NCBI GenBank assembly: GCA_943369355.1
Contig: CALRMX020000003.1
Coordinates: 326,126 to 390,125, forward strand
Origin: UBA7662 sp943369355
GTDB taxonomy: Bacteria; Bacteroidota; Bacteroidia; UBA7662
Length of the DNA stretch: 64,000 nucleotides
Direction of reading: 5' to 3'
A program made the position numbers and the translations under genes. Positions 53,589 to 61,526 of the stretch are shown here, in pieces (the first letter of the stretch is position 1; every line of letters begins with the position of its first letter). The notes under the pieces were generated by a model, which was given only the letters and a program-made list of their open reading frames with translations, did not search any database and was not told the origin of the DNA.

Positions 53589-54064
53589 CGTAGAATTACA
53601 CCACTGGCTTCAAAAACCAATTCTTTTTTGGGTTCGGTGATGGCTGCAATTTCTTCTTTCGATTTGCCGGCATCTTCAGCAAAATGGCGAAGCGATTCAA
53701 CACTGGTTACGTCTAATGTAGCTACACCTTCCATAACCACCTCTTTGCCTGCAGAATTCATTGGCACAAAAAAGCCGTAGTCTTTGAAACTAACACGTAC
53801 TGTTTGTCCACCGCCAATGTCAACTTTCATCCAACATCCCTTTTTCTGGCAGCATTCCTCAATTTTACCAACCAATTTAACATTCATGGTTTCTTTTCCT
53901 TCCATGAGCTTGGGGAGCTCTGCTGCTGGCAAGGCACCGGCTGTAGTTATTGTATCGCCGTAGTATTCATAAGCAGATGTGTCTTCAACATTTTCTGCTG
54001 TTTTATTTCCTTCGGCGCATGCAAACATGGCAAAAGCCAAAAAGAGAAAAAGAATATTTTTCAT
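53585..54064 (-). CDS. DUF4920 lipoprotein
   Basis: 159-residue exported lipoprotein with signal MKNILFLFLAFAMFAC (lipidated Cys16). The domain begins about 35 and shows YEYYGDTITTAGALPAAELP, LVGKIEECCQKKGCWMKVDI and RVSFKDYGFFVPMNSAGKEV, the pattern of DUF4920. The CCQKKGC trio of cysteines may bind metal. Function is unknown. It precedes the cytochrome gene, with a 4-bp overlap, so a shared redox or metal role is possible. A good promoter element lies upstream (54085-54092). Confidence 0.87.
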   Translation of the reverse strand: MKNILFLFLAFAMFACAEGNKTAENVEDTSAYEYYGDTITTAGALPAAELPKLMEGKETMNVKLVGKIEECCQKKGCWMKVDIGGGQTVRVSFKDYGFFVPMNSAGKEVVMEGVATLDVTSVESLRHFAEDAGKSKEEIAAITEPKKELVFEASGVILR

Positions 54065-54084
54065 GAGAAATAGTATTAATGCTG

Positions 54085-54092
54085 CAAATCTA
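54085..54092 (-). promoter_or_regulatory. -7 promoter element for the DUF4920-cytochrome unit
   Basis: Leftward TAGATTTG matches TAnnTTTG exactly, 20 bp before the ATG. The TTG nearest the -33 place is about 5 bp too far. Confidence 0.45.
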
Positions 54093-54154
54093 AAGAAAAT
54101 CTCGATGAGAGTTGGGTCAAGATGATTTTAAAGCAAGTAAATGAGGAGTATGTG

Positions 54155-54184
54155 TTGTGTAAAAGAAAGAAGTTGGTATATTTG
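54155..54184 (+). promoter_or_regulatory. promoter of rpsT
   Basis: TTG at 54155-54157, 19-bp spacer, TATATTTG at 54177-54184: a full match to the Bacteroidota housekeeping promoter. Leader about 26 nt to the ATG at 54217. Confidence 0.75.
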
Positions 54185-54216
54185 CACTCCTGTTTTGGAA
54201 AGCGAACAAAGAAAAA

Positions 54217-54471
54217 ATGGCAAACCATAAATCCGCACTGAAAAGAATCCGTCAGACAGCCGTGAGGCGTTTGCGCAACCGTTATCAGTTGAAAACTGCA
54301 AAGACCATGATCAAGCGTCTGAAAACGGTAAACGATAAGAAAACTGCAATGGAAATGCTTCCTTCGGTTGTATCACGTATCGACCGTTTAGCGAAGAAGA
54401 ACATTATCCACCGCAACAAAGCTGGTCATCAGAAGTCAAAGTTGATGCGTTTTGTGAACGGATTGTCGTAA
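54217..54471 (+). CDS. rpsT: 30S ribosomal protein S20
   Basis: 84-residue basic ribosomal protein that binds the 5' and 3' parts of 16S rRNA. Sequence MANHKSALKRIRQTAVRRLR and IIHRNKAGHQKSKLMRFV are characteristic of S20, and the length is normal. It has its own strong promoter and a terminator, so it is a single-gene unit. Confidence 0.97.
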   Translation: MANHKSALKRIRQTAVRRLRNRYQLKTAKTMIKRLKTVNDKKTAMEMLPSVVSRIDRLAKKNIIHRNKAGHQKSKLMRFVNGLS

Positions 54472-54502
54472 TTCACGCAAAAAATATCTTCAATCACGCA
54501 TA

Positions 54503-54530
54503 GGCTTTCTGGTATCAGAAAGCCTTTTTT
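54503..54530 (+). terminator. rho-independent terminator after rpsT
   Basis: GGCTTTCTG (54503-54511), loop GTAT, CAGAAAGCC (54516-54524), then six T. Confidence 0.92.
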
Positions 54531-54558
54531 ATTTTGGTTCATTGTACCCAAATGAACC

Positions 54559-55254
54559 ATGGAGCATCAAAACAAAGGGATAAAAGCTTGGCTACCCAAC
54601 GACCGTCCTAGAGAAAAACTGAATACGCACGGAAGGCAGTCGTTATCAGACGCAGAGTTGATTGGACTACTTTTTGGAACAGGCCATGGCAAAAAAACAG
54701 CTGTTGATATTGCCAGGGAACTTCTTGCAGCCTTTCAGGGTGATTTAAACAAACTTGGAACGGCTACCATTAGAGAAATTATGCGTGTTCCGGGCATCGG
54801 CCCAGCAAAAGCAAGCACCTTGCATGCAGCCTTAGAACTCGGGAGGCGCCGAAAAAACTTAGTTAACTCAAAAGATGCCGCCATCATTAAGTCAAGTAAC
54901 GACGTTTACGAACATTTCAGGCATTATTTCGAAGATGTAACTCACGAAGAATTTCGCGTAGCCTTACTTAATCGAGCACACCGTGTGATTCACCTCGCTT
55001 TGATAAGCGTAGGGGGAATCACAGCCACAGTAGCCGATCCCCGTAAAATCCTAAAGCATATGGTTGAACAACAAGCAAGTTCTATAGTACTCATGCACAA
55101 TCATCCGTCGGGACAACTTGAACCCAGCAAATCAGATGTTGAACTTACAGAGAGAATTCAACTTTTAGCACAACATTTAGATGCAAGCGTTCTTGACCAT
55201 GTCATTTTTACCAATACGGGTTACTTCAGTTTTGCCGATAATGGATTAATCTAA
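54559..55254 (+). CDS. radC: RadC family protein (JAB/MPN domain)
   Basis: 231-residue cytosolic protein. A helix-hairpin-helix-like N-terminal part has IREIMRVPGIGPAKASTLHA (about 75-93), and the C-terminal JAB domain holds the metal site MHNHPSGQLEPSKSD (HxH and downstream Asp). RadC was linked to DNA repair in older work but its role is doubtful. No mobile element is near it, as it often is in other genomes. Length fits the family. Confidence 0.93.
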   Translation: MEHQNKGIKAWLPNDRPREKLNTHGRQSLSDAELIGLLFGTGHGKKTAVDIARELLAAFQGDLNKLGTATIREIMRVPGIGPAKASTLHAALELGRRRKNLVNSKDAAIIKSSNDVYEHFRHYFEDVTHEEFRVALLNRAHRVIHLALISVGGITATVADPRKILKHMVEQQASSIVLMHNHPSGQLEPSKSDVELTERIQLLAQHLDASVLDHVIFTNTGYFSFADNGLI

Positions 55255-55320
55255 TCTTTGATCATTGCAATTTGTGCGTCACAACTCCGGAGGTCTCTGG
55301 CATAATTCCCTTCCTTTTGG

Positions 55321-55328
55321 TATATTTG
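55321..55328 (+). promoter_or_regulatory. -7 promoter element for the 55353 gene
   Basis: TATATTTG matches TAnnTTTG exactly, 24 bp before the ATG. No TTTG at the -33 place. Confidence 0.45.
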
Positions 55329-55352
55329 TTGCTATCAGCTTTAAAACAGCTT

Positions 55353-56027
55353 ATGAAAAAACTCATACTATCAGTCTTCATCACTTTATTTATTGGGAGT
55401 GTTTCAGCACAATTGGTAAATACAGGCAGCGATACCAACTACGTGAATGGTCCGGCAAGTGAATTTGAATTGGTTGCCAAAGCTAATGTTCGAAATACCA
55501 GTACTTCTTCTGCAACTTTTCGTTGGGTAAGAATTACCAATAGCCTTACTGCAAATTGGAAATCGGCCGTTTGTGATGTAATTACCTGTTACAGCGACCT
55601 AGCCGATAGCTCAGACTTTACGCTTAATGCGAATGAAATTGGTAACATCGATGTGCATTTTTATCCATTCAATACCGCAGGAACGGGCTTAACACGCGTT
55701 CGTGTTTTCGAAGTGGGCAATCCGTCTAACTCTGTAACCATAACTTTTATGGGTAGTACTGGTGCTAGCATTGCCGATGTAAAAAAACCAGAATTCAAAC
55801 TCTTTCCTATTCCAGCTACCGACGTTCTTTACCTCAAATCGGTGAAAAACTTAGGAAATGGTCATTTAGAAATTTATAATGTGATAGGTAAAAAAGTGTT
55901 GGAAATGAATTTTACCAGTGCCAATCAAAACATTGAAATACCTGTTGCTACCTTACCCAAAGGCAATTATATCATACGGGTATCGAATGGCAAGCAGGTA
56001 GTTTCGAAATCCTTTATCAAAAACTAA
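55353..56027 (+). CDS. small T9SS-exported surface protein
   Basis: 224-residue exported protein. The ATG at 55353 opens the signal MKKLILSVFITLFIGSVSAQ; an earlier in-frame ATG would lie upstream of the promoter element. Residues ~22-140 look like one Ig/beta-sandwich domain (NTSTSSATFRWVRI, NIDVHFYPFN, VRVFEVGN), with two cysteines (CDVITCYSD) possibly paired. The last ~80 residues are a T9SS type A sorting domain (LFPIPATDVLYLKSVKN, GNYIIRVSNGKQ). Function unknown; likely surface-attached. A bidirectional terminator follows. Confidence 0.83.
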   Translation: MKKLILSVFITLFIGSVSAQLVNTGSDTNYVNGPASEFELVAKANVRNTSTSSATFRWVRITNSLTANWKSAVCDVITCYSDLADSSDFTLNANEIGNIDVHFYPFNTAGTGLTRVRVFEVGNPSNSVTITFMGSTGASIADVKKPEFKLFPIPATDVLYLKSVKNLGNGHLEIYNVIGKKVLEMNFTSANQNIEIPVATLPKGNYIIRVSNGKQVVSKSFIKN

Positions 56028-56044
56028 GAACTAAATCTTACCAT

Positions 56045-56074
56045 AAAAAGGGGCCAAGCATGGCCCCTTTTTTT
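56045..56074. terminator. bidirectional terminator between 55353 gene and gldH
   Basis: GGGGCCA (56050-56056), loop AGCA, TGGCCCC (56061-56067), with A and T runs either side (56045-56049, 56068-56074). Shared by the convergent gene and gldH. Confidence 0.92.
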
Positions 56075-56075
56075 A

Positions 56076-56549
56076 TTACTCAATTGCTTCGGCGTACTCA
56101 ACCAGCAATCCAACATCGGATATACCAGGCAAAGGATCTTCGCGCATAAACTGCTCGATGACTACTCGATATTTACCTACTGAAGTAAACTTTGCTGCTT
56201 CACGCCAAAGTATTTTGCTCTCGTACAAATCTCCCAGTCCTTTACCCAACCATTTTCCGGCAGGGTCTGCCAAGTTAAAACTTACAGTTTGCGTACCTGT
56301 TTCACCTGTTGGACTATAAAGATGCAATCTCACATATAAATTACGATAGGCATAGGCTCCTGTATGTCGTACATTGAGGTACACGTTGTAAAATCTCGAT
56401 GTATCTTCCACAGGGACATCAACTGATACGGTATCTATATATCGCCATTCTTGATTGGCAATAGGCTTGAACGTATCGACCACGGCGTTGTTCTTACATC
56501 CGAGTAGAACGGTTGCATAAAAAAATCCAACTACAATAAACCGTTTCAC
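56076..56549 (-). CDS. gldH: gliding motility lipoprotein GldH
   Basis: 157-residue lipoprotein; lipobox LLGC (Cys at 18). Features NQEWRYIDTVSVDVPVEDTS, YNVYLNVRHTGAYAYRNLYV, WLGKGLGDLYESKILWREAA and GKYRVVIEQFMREDPLPGIS are those of GldH, required for gliding in flavobacteria and present in many non-gliding relatives with T9SS. Start is GTG at 56549, overlapping the ricT stop (GTGA). Order holB-ricT-gldH is typical of the phylum. T9SS cargo genes elsewhere in the window are consistent. Confidence 0.93.
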   Translation of the reverse strand: MKRFIVVGFFYATVLLGCKNNAVVDTFKPIANQEWRYIDTVSVDVPVEDTSRFYNVYLNVRHTGAYAYRNLYVRLHLYSPTGETGTQTVSFNLADPAGKWLGKGLGDLYESKILWREAAKFTSVGKYRVVIEQFMREDPLPGISDVGLLVEYAEAIE

Positions 56550-58147
56550 GCTTCGCCTCCCGGTTTATCTGGTCTAGGGCGGTTTGGTCGCCGACGATTA
56601 TTTCTGTTTCGGTTGTTTGGGTTGTTTTCCCTTCTTGCTTCACCCGTTGGTCGCTCACCCTCGGCTCGTGCTCCCTGATCCTGCCGCGGAGGACGATTCG
56701 CTGAATCAGCATTTTTTGGTTGACCACCCTCTTCACGTGGTCGTACATTAGCAGGTTGAGGCGAACTTCTTTCTTCCCGTGCACCTCCTGGCGCTGAATT
56801 ATTCGGTCGGTTCCCTTGGGGCCGAGGTCCTCGATTGCGTTGGTCTTCGCGTGGCTGCCCCTGTTGATTTGGCCGCTGACCACGATTCTGTTGAAACTGT
56901 GCGGATTCTGGACGCTGATTACTTACCGAACCCTCTGTCCCAGAAGAACTAGCTTCTTGCTTTGTGGGCGTAGGAAACGTTCTTTCGGGTCGCTGGTTAT
57001 TGTTTCTTTTTTTCTTCTTTCGGCGACGTCCTTCCCGATCAAAACGATCGAGTCCACCCTCGGCAACACTTTCAAAATCAAGCTCTACCAATTCGAGTTC
57101 TTCCTCTAATTGTTCGATGAGTTCTTCAATTGTAGCCGGTTTCTGCCCCTTTTTGTTGAGTTCTTTTACCTCTTTCACCTTCTCGGGCGTTAGCGCAAAT
57201 GGAACAATTTCGGCATTAAAAGGTGCGCCTTTAGGCTGTTGCTTTTGGTACCACATCTGCTTTTTGAAGATGTCGGTCTTTATTAGCTCGTAATTTCCTT
57301 CTGCTGTTTGCAAAATGCGCGCATCGTTGGGAAAGTCCTTCTGAGCGTCGATATAGGTATCGAGTTCGTAGTTGAGGCAACATTTTAGGCGGCCGCATTG
57401 GCCAGCAAGCTTAGCTGGATTGAGCGACAAGTTTTGATAGCGCGCAGCAGAAGTAGACACGGTTTTAAAATCGCTCAACCAAGAAGAGCAACACAGTTCC
57501 AGGCCACAAACACCTAAGCCACCAATTCTGCCTGCCTCTTGTCGTGCACCTATTTGTTTCATTTCTACGCGCACCTTAAACTCATCCGCTAAATGACGGA
57601 TTAGCTCTCTAAAATCAACTCTTTCTTCAGCGGTGTAATAGAAAATGATTCTCGATCGGTCGGCTTGAAACTCAACATCCCCAAGTTTCATGTCTAACTT
57701 CATGGAGCGGATAATATTCCGTGATTTAGCCATTACCTCCGGCTCTTTGGCGCGTAATTCGAGCAGTTTTTCTACATCCTGTTCGTTCGCCTTGCGGTAT
57801 AGCTTGCGAATATTCGGGCTGTCTTCGGCAATTTTTTTGCGCTTAAGCTGCAGCCGCACAAGTTCACCTTTCAGGCTAACCTTTCCTACGTCGTGTCCTG
57901 AACTACCCTCAACCACCACCCAATCTCCTGGAAACAAATCTATTGCGTCTGAATTCCTGAAAAATTCTTTACGAGTACCTTTGAAATGTACTTCTACGAT
58001 ATCAAACTCACGCTGCCCCCAGGGGAGGTCAACGTCTGACAACCAATCAAAAACATTTAGTCGGTTACATCCACCACTGGCGCAGGAGCCTTTGTTGCCG
58101 CAACCTGCAGGTGAACATCCACCGCTACTACATGATCCACATCCCAT
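56546..58147 (-). CDS. ricT: PSP1/RicT (YaaT)-family protein with cysteine-rich head and long basic tail
   Basis: 533-residue cytosolic protein. The head has six cysteines in 27 residues (CGSCSSGGC ... GSCASGGC). The PSP1 core (~35-310) keeps the family cysteines in GVCGLELCCSSWL and GQCGRLKCCLNYEL, which in Bacillus RicT help hold Fe-S clusters. After a coiled-coil region (~330-360) comes a tail of about 160 residues rich in Arg, Asn, Gln, Pro and Gly (RRKKKKRNNNQRPERTFP), probably disordered and able to bind RNA. In B. subtilis, RicT is encoded after holB and controls RNase Y; both features are echoed here. The tail is absent from the Bacillus protein. Confidence 0.9.
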   Translation of the reverse strand: MGCGSCSSGGCSPAGCGNKGSCASGGCNRLNVFDWLSDVDLPWGQREFDIVEVHFKGTRKEFFRNSDAIDLFPGDWVVVEGSSGHDVGKVSLKGELVRLQLKRKKIAEDSPNIRKLYRKANEQDVEKLLELRAKEPEVMAKSRNIIRSMKLDMKLGDVEFQADRSRIIFYYTAEERVDFRELIRHLADEFKVRVEMKQIGARQEAGRIGGLGVCGLELCCSSWLSDFKTVSTSAARYQNLSLNPAKLAGQCGRLKCCLNYELDTYIDAQKDFPNDARILQTAEGNYELIKTDIFKKQMWYQKQQPKGAPFNAEIVPFALTPEKVKEVKELNKKGQKPATIEELIEQLEEELELVELDFESVAEGGLDRFDREGRRRKKKKRNNNQRPERTFPTPTKQEASSSGTEGSVSNQRPESAQFQQNRGQRPNQQGQPREDQRNRGPRPQGNRPNNSAPGGAREERSSPQPANVRPREEGGQPKNADSANRPPRQDQGARAEGERPTGEARRENNPNNRNRNNRRRPNRPRPDKPGGEA

Positions 58148-58185
58148 TCCTTACGCGCTTTACTAATTAACAAATATACAAGGAA

Positions 58186-59334
58186 TCATGCCACAGGGGT
58201 TGCAGCCGACGCCTTGGCTTTTTTCGTTTGTGCGAGCAAACGTTCTATTTCGTTTGCCATGTTGTGAAAAACCAACTTCGCATTTGCATTTCTTTCGATG
58301 TAGTACGACGCATCATTCATGACACGATTGAACTCTTGAAAATTATGCTTCAAAATAAGCGGTGAAAAATCTTGAACAAACTTTAACTCCGTGTCGCGCA
58401 GGCGCACCAATTTCGCAGAACCATACTGCATGAGAAAACATTCTCTCAGCATGTGCAGGCCATATTGCAAGAAATGTTTCTTTTGATCTCGAGTAAGCTC
58501 AGAAATTTTAAGTACCCAATCGAGTATTTTCAACCCATCCCCACTATAACACACTCGCATACAGGTGATGAACAACTCTTCGTTGATACTTACCTCATGA
58601 TCGACCAAAGACACAGCGGTTCGAAGATTACCTTCAGAAAGTAAAGCAATACTATGGGCCTGCTGCTGCCCGATTTGAAATTTATCGTTTAGCCAAACCG
58701 CCAAGTCATCGGTAGTTATGCGAGGAATTTTTATGAGTTGGGTACGCGATAAAATTGTGGGTAAAAGCAATTCTTGTCGTTCGGCGACCAACAGAAATAC
58801 TGTTTTAGCCGGTGGTTCTTCAATAATTTTCAATAGGATATTACCCGTATCCTTCAAGTACTCGGGCAACCAAAGAACAACTATCTTATATTTTCCCTCA
58901 AAGGTATGAAGCGACAACTTGCGAATAATGCTGGCACACTCCGATTTAGGAATATTGCCCTGCTTTAGTTCCCCGCTATGTGCTAACATCCAATCGTTAT
59001 AACCCAGGTATGGGTTATCGAGTACTGCTTCACGGAACTCTTTCAGGTATAAATCGGCTACATCTTCCTTTTCCTTTTGAACAAAAGGAAAAGACAAATG
59101 CAAGTCTGGGTGAATTAGCTTCGCGGTTTTTATACACGAGGGACAATTTCCACATGAATCGGCTTCGAGAGGTGACTGGCAATTTAAATATTGAGCATAG
59201 GCCAATGCCAAGGGCAATGCACCTGTTCCTTCATTCCCCAAAAAAAGTTGAGCATGACTTATTCGACCTTCATTGACGGTGGCAATAAGCTTTTGCTTTA
59301 AACTATGCTGACCAACTATCTCACTAAACTTCAC
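58186..59334 (-). CDS. holB: DNA polymerase III delta' subunit
   Basis: 382-residue clamp-loader subunit. The start is GTG at 59334 (then KFSEIVGQHSLKQKLIAT); the upstream TTG at 59352 would add six residues. The AAA+ core has HAQLFLGNEGTGALPLALA, where the P-loop lysine is replaced, as normal for the non-ATPase delta', a zinc knuckle CGNCPSCIKTAKLIHPDLH and LWLPEYLKDTGNILLKIIEE. It is first in the holB-ricT-gldH unit, 38 bp before ricT. Confidence 0.92.
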   Translation of the reverse strand: MKFSEIVGQHSLKQKLIATVNEGRISHAQLFLGNEGTGALPLALAYAQYLNCQSPLEADSCGNCPSCIKTAKLIHPDLHLSFPFVQKEKEDVADLYLKEFREAVLDNPYLGYNDWMLAHSGELKQGNIPKSECASIIRKLSLHTFEGKYKIVVLWLPEYLKDTGNILLKIIEEPPAKTVFLLVAERQELLLPTILSRTQLIKIPRITTDDLAVWLNDKFQIGQQQAHSIALLSEGNLRTAVSLVDHEVSINEELFITCMRVCYSGDGLKILDWVLKISELTRDQKKHFLQYGLHMLRECFLMQYGSAKLVRLRDTELKFVQDFSPLILKHNFQEFNRVMNDASYYIERNANAKLVFHNMANEIERLLAQTKKAKASAATPVA

Positions 59335-59387
59335 TACCGCTCTTTTTACCAAAAATACATCGGTAAGCAGTCGATACTATAAACCAA

Positions 59388-60350
59388 TTATTCACATCTC
59401 GAAAAAAAGGCTGGAACTCTACTTTCAGGGTAGGTTTCTTCTTGCCCCGAGATCATGAAGCCAACATGTCCGCCATTGGGTAACAACTCAAGATTAACGA
59501 ACGGCGATTCTTTACACTCATCAATAGGGAAACAACTTTGATTTAAAAATGGGTCGTTCTTAGAGGTAATAAAGAGCACAGGGCGCCGAATATGCGCTAT
59601 AAAAGGCTTACTGCTGCATTTATTGTAATAATCTGCCGCATTTAAAAAACCGTGCAAAGGAGCAGTAAACTTGTCGTCGAATTCGCGTAAGCTTTTTAAT
59701 TTATCGATGCCCTTTAAATCAAAGTGCGCAGGAAAAACCTTCGCTTTTTGCTTTACCTTTTTGGTGAGGGCTTGCAGAAATACGGTTCGATATGGCCAGC
59801 CCATTGGCGAGTCGAGGCAAGTACAACTTCCAGCCAAATCGGTAGGCACTGAAATGACAGCTGCTGCAACAATTTGATTTTGAGCTACTTCTGACCGTTC
59901 GCCCAAATACTTTAAAATAAGATTACCCCCTAAACTAAATCCAACCAGAAAGATGGGTTTATTGAACTGATTGCTTATCCAATTCACCATACAATCAAGA
60001 TCATAAGTTGCCCCTGAGTGATAGAATTGTGGCTTTTTATTGATTCGGCTTCCACAAGAGCGATAATTCCAAGCAGCCACATTGTAGCCGTGGGCAAGTA
60101 GAGCCTGAGCCATGCCAAGTATATACGGACGGCGGCTGTTACCTTCCAAGCCATGACATAAAACCACCCAAGGTCTATCTCCAAGTTCATAGAGATCTAC
60201 TTCTAATTCATCCCCATCGGGTGTGGAAACAACAGCCTCCACGGGAGGTTGACAAACTACTTTCCTGAATACGCCTGGCAGTATGGTTTGTAGTTGTCCT
60301 CCTAATTGAAAAACTGGTGAACGTAACGCATAAACGTTATTAACAGGCAT
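59388..60350 (-). CDS. alpha/beta hydrolase, YheT/EMB8 family
   Basis: 320-residue cytosolic hydrolase. The ATG at 60350 is chosen because the alternative at 60401 overlaps the divergent gene. Elements are VLCHGLEGNSRRPYI, the nucleophile elbow GFSLGGN (Gly-x-Ser-x-Gly) and the late catalytic His in PNGGHVGFM with an Asp in SKNDPFL. YheT-type proteins hydrolyse esters or amides of uncertain nature. It is divergent from the thioredoxin-like gene 33 bp away. Confidence 0.88.
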   Translation of the reverse strand: MPVNNVYALRSPVFQLGGQLQTILPGVFRKVVCQPPVEAVVSTPDGDELEVDLYELGDRPWVVLCHGLEGNSRRPYILGMAQALLAHGYNVAAWNYRSCGSRINKKPQFYHSGATYDLDCMVNWISNQFNKPIFLVGFSLGGNLILKYLGERSEVAQNQIVAAAVISVPTDLAGSCTCLDSPMGWPYRTVFLQALTKKVKQKAKVFPAHFDLKGIDKLKSLREFDDKFTAPLHGFLNAADYYNKCSSKPFIAHIRRPVLFITSKNDPFLNQSCFPIDECKESPFVNLELLPNGGHVGFMISGQEETYPESRVPAFFSRCE

Positions 60351-60383
60351 TGAACTTTTAACGATTGGCGAAGTTGAAGATAT

Positions 60384-61016
60384 ATGAATTCTACAACACA
60401 AACACTTTTCTTAGAACCAAGAATAGTAGCATCGGCACTGTCTTATGCGGCATACCGATTATTGATTGATGGCTTGTTGGCCGAAAACAAAACCACAGGT
60501 TCGAATCAATCGGAAGCAATGTTGAATTATACGAAGATGAACGTACAGCGGATGAATCGTATCGACAAACATTGGGGCCTTGAAAAAACTACGCTTGAAT
60601 TGCTACAAACCGTTCACAAACCTATGCTATGGCTTGTACTTACTGAGGCTTGGTGCGGAGATGCCGCGCAAAATCTACCTATGATTCATAAAATGGCTGC
60701 GGTAAGCGAGCATATTCAATTGCGGATGCTCATGAGAGATGAACATATTCCGCTTATGGATCAGTTTTTGACCAACGGCACTCGTTCGATCCCTAAGCTT
60801 TTAGTGGTTAATCCCATCAAGTTAGAGGTAATTTCAAGTTGGGGGCCACGCCCAGCGCCAGCCCACCAAATGGTAAAGGATATGAAAGCACAAGGCATTT
60901 CTCATGACGAATATGCAGAGGCAGTTCATAAATGGTACGCACAAGACAAAGGTGTAACCTTGCAAGAAGAGTTTAGAGCATTAATACCTGCTTGGCAAGC
61001 CCGATTGGAGCTGTAA
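60384..61016 (+). CDS. thioredoxin-like protein (Thioredoxin_9 type)
   Basis: 210-residue cytosolic protein. After an N-terminal helical region, a thioredoxin fold appears with TEAWCGDAAQNLPMIH; only one active-site cysteine is present (C-G-D-A rather than C-x-x-C), so it cannot do classical dithiol exchange. The cis-Pro loop SIPKLLVV is kept. This matches Bacteroidota 'thioredoxin family protein' members. Function is uncertain. It lies 12 bp before sixA, which is downstream in the same direction. Confidence 0.85.
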   Translation: MNSTTQTLFLEPRIVASALSYAAYRLLIDGLLAENKTTGSNQSEAMLNYTKMNVQRMNRIDKHWGLEKTTLELLQTVHKPMLWLVLTEAWCGDAAQNLPMIHKMAAVSEHIQLRMLMRDEHIPLMDQFLTNGTRSIPKLLVVNPIKLEVISSWGPRPAPAHQMVKDMKAQGISHDEYAEAVHKWYAQDKGVTLQEEFRALIPAWQARLEL

Positions 61017-61028
61017 CTTAGCAGGCTG

Positions 61029-61526
61029 ATGCCAGAGCTTATTCTTTTTCGACATGCTAAATCAAGCTGGTCCAACCTTGAACTAGATGATTTCGATCGC
61101 CCTTTAAGTGCACGCGGTTTACGAGATGCTCCAGTTATGGCTCAACGCATCAAGCACATTATTCAAAAAGACGCTTTACTCATAAGTAGCCCGGCGAATC
61201 GTGCAGCTTCTACAGCTCGTGCAGCTGCTCGTCTTTGGGGATATTCCTTAAATGCTATCCAATACGCAGCCGAACTCTATCAAGCGAGTGAATCGGAAAT
61301 TTGGAGGCTTGTACGTCAATACCCTGCTTCCAATGAACAGCTGGTTCTTTTTGGTCACAACGAGGGTTTTTCCGATTTCCTGCAGAAATGTGCAGCCGAT
61401 TCTGAATTAGAATTACCCACTTCAGGTGTGGTTTGGCTAAGCTTCGAATGCAACGGATGGTCAGCTGTGGCCGCGTCGAATTCGCGAATAAAATTGCTCG
61501 ACTATCCGAAAAAGAAGGAGTCGTGA
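61029..61526 (+). CDS. sixA: SixA-type phosphohistidine phosphatase
   Basis: 165-residue cytosolic phosphatase of the histidine phosphatase superfamily. The catalytic RHG-like motif is RHAKSSW with the His at 9, then DDFDRPLSARG with the second conserved Arg and FGHNEGF with the second His. SixA removes phosphate from phosphohistidine of signalling proteins. Its stop overlaps the start of the Omp85-like gene (GTGA), linking them in translation. Confidence 0.88.
   Translation: MPELILFRHAKSSWSNLELDDFDRPLSARGLRDAPVMAQRIKHIIQKDALLISSPANRAASTARAAARLWGYSLNAIQYAAELYQASESEIWRLVRQYPASNEQLVLFGHNEGFSDFLQKCAADSELELPTSGVVWLSFECNGWSAVAASNSRIKLLDYPKKKES

Noticed and set aside
56600..56950. Possible short repeats or CRISPR-like array in the ricT tail region
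   Set aside because: The similarity is imperfect codon-level repetition of a basic, disordered tail; there are no constant repeats with unique spacers.
56816..57293. Open frames on the plus strand opposite the ricT tail
   Set aside because: They arise from the low-complexity Arg/Asn/Gln-coding DNA of the tail, and are serine/phenylalanine-rich without motifs.
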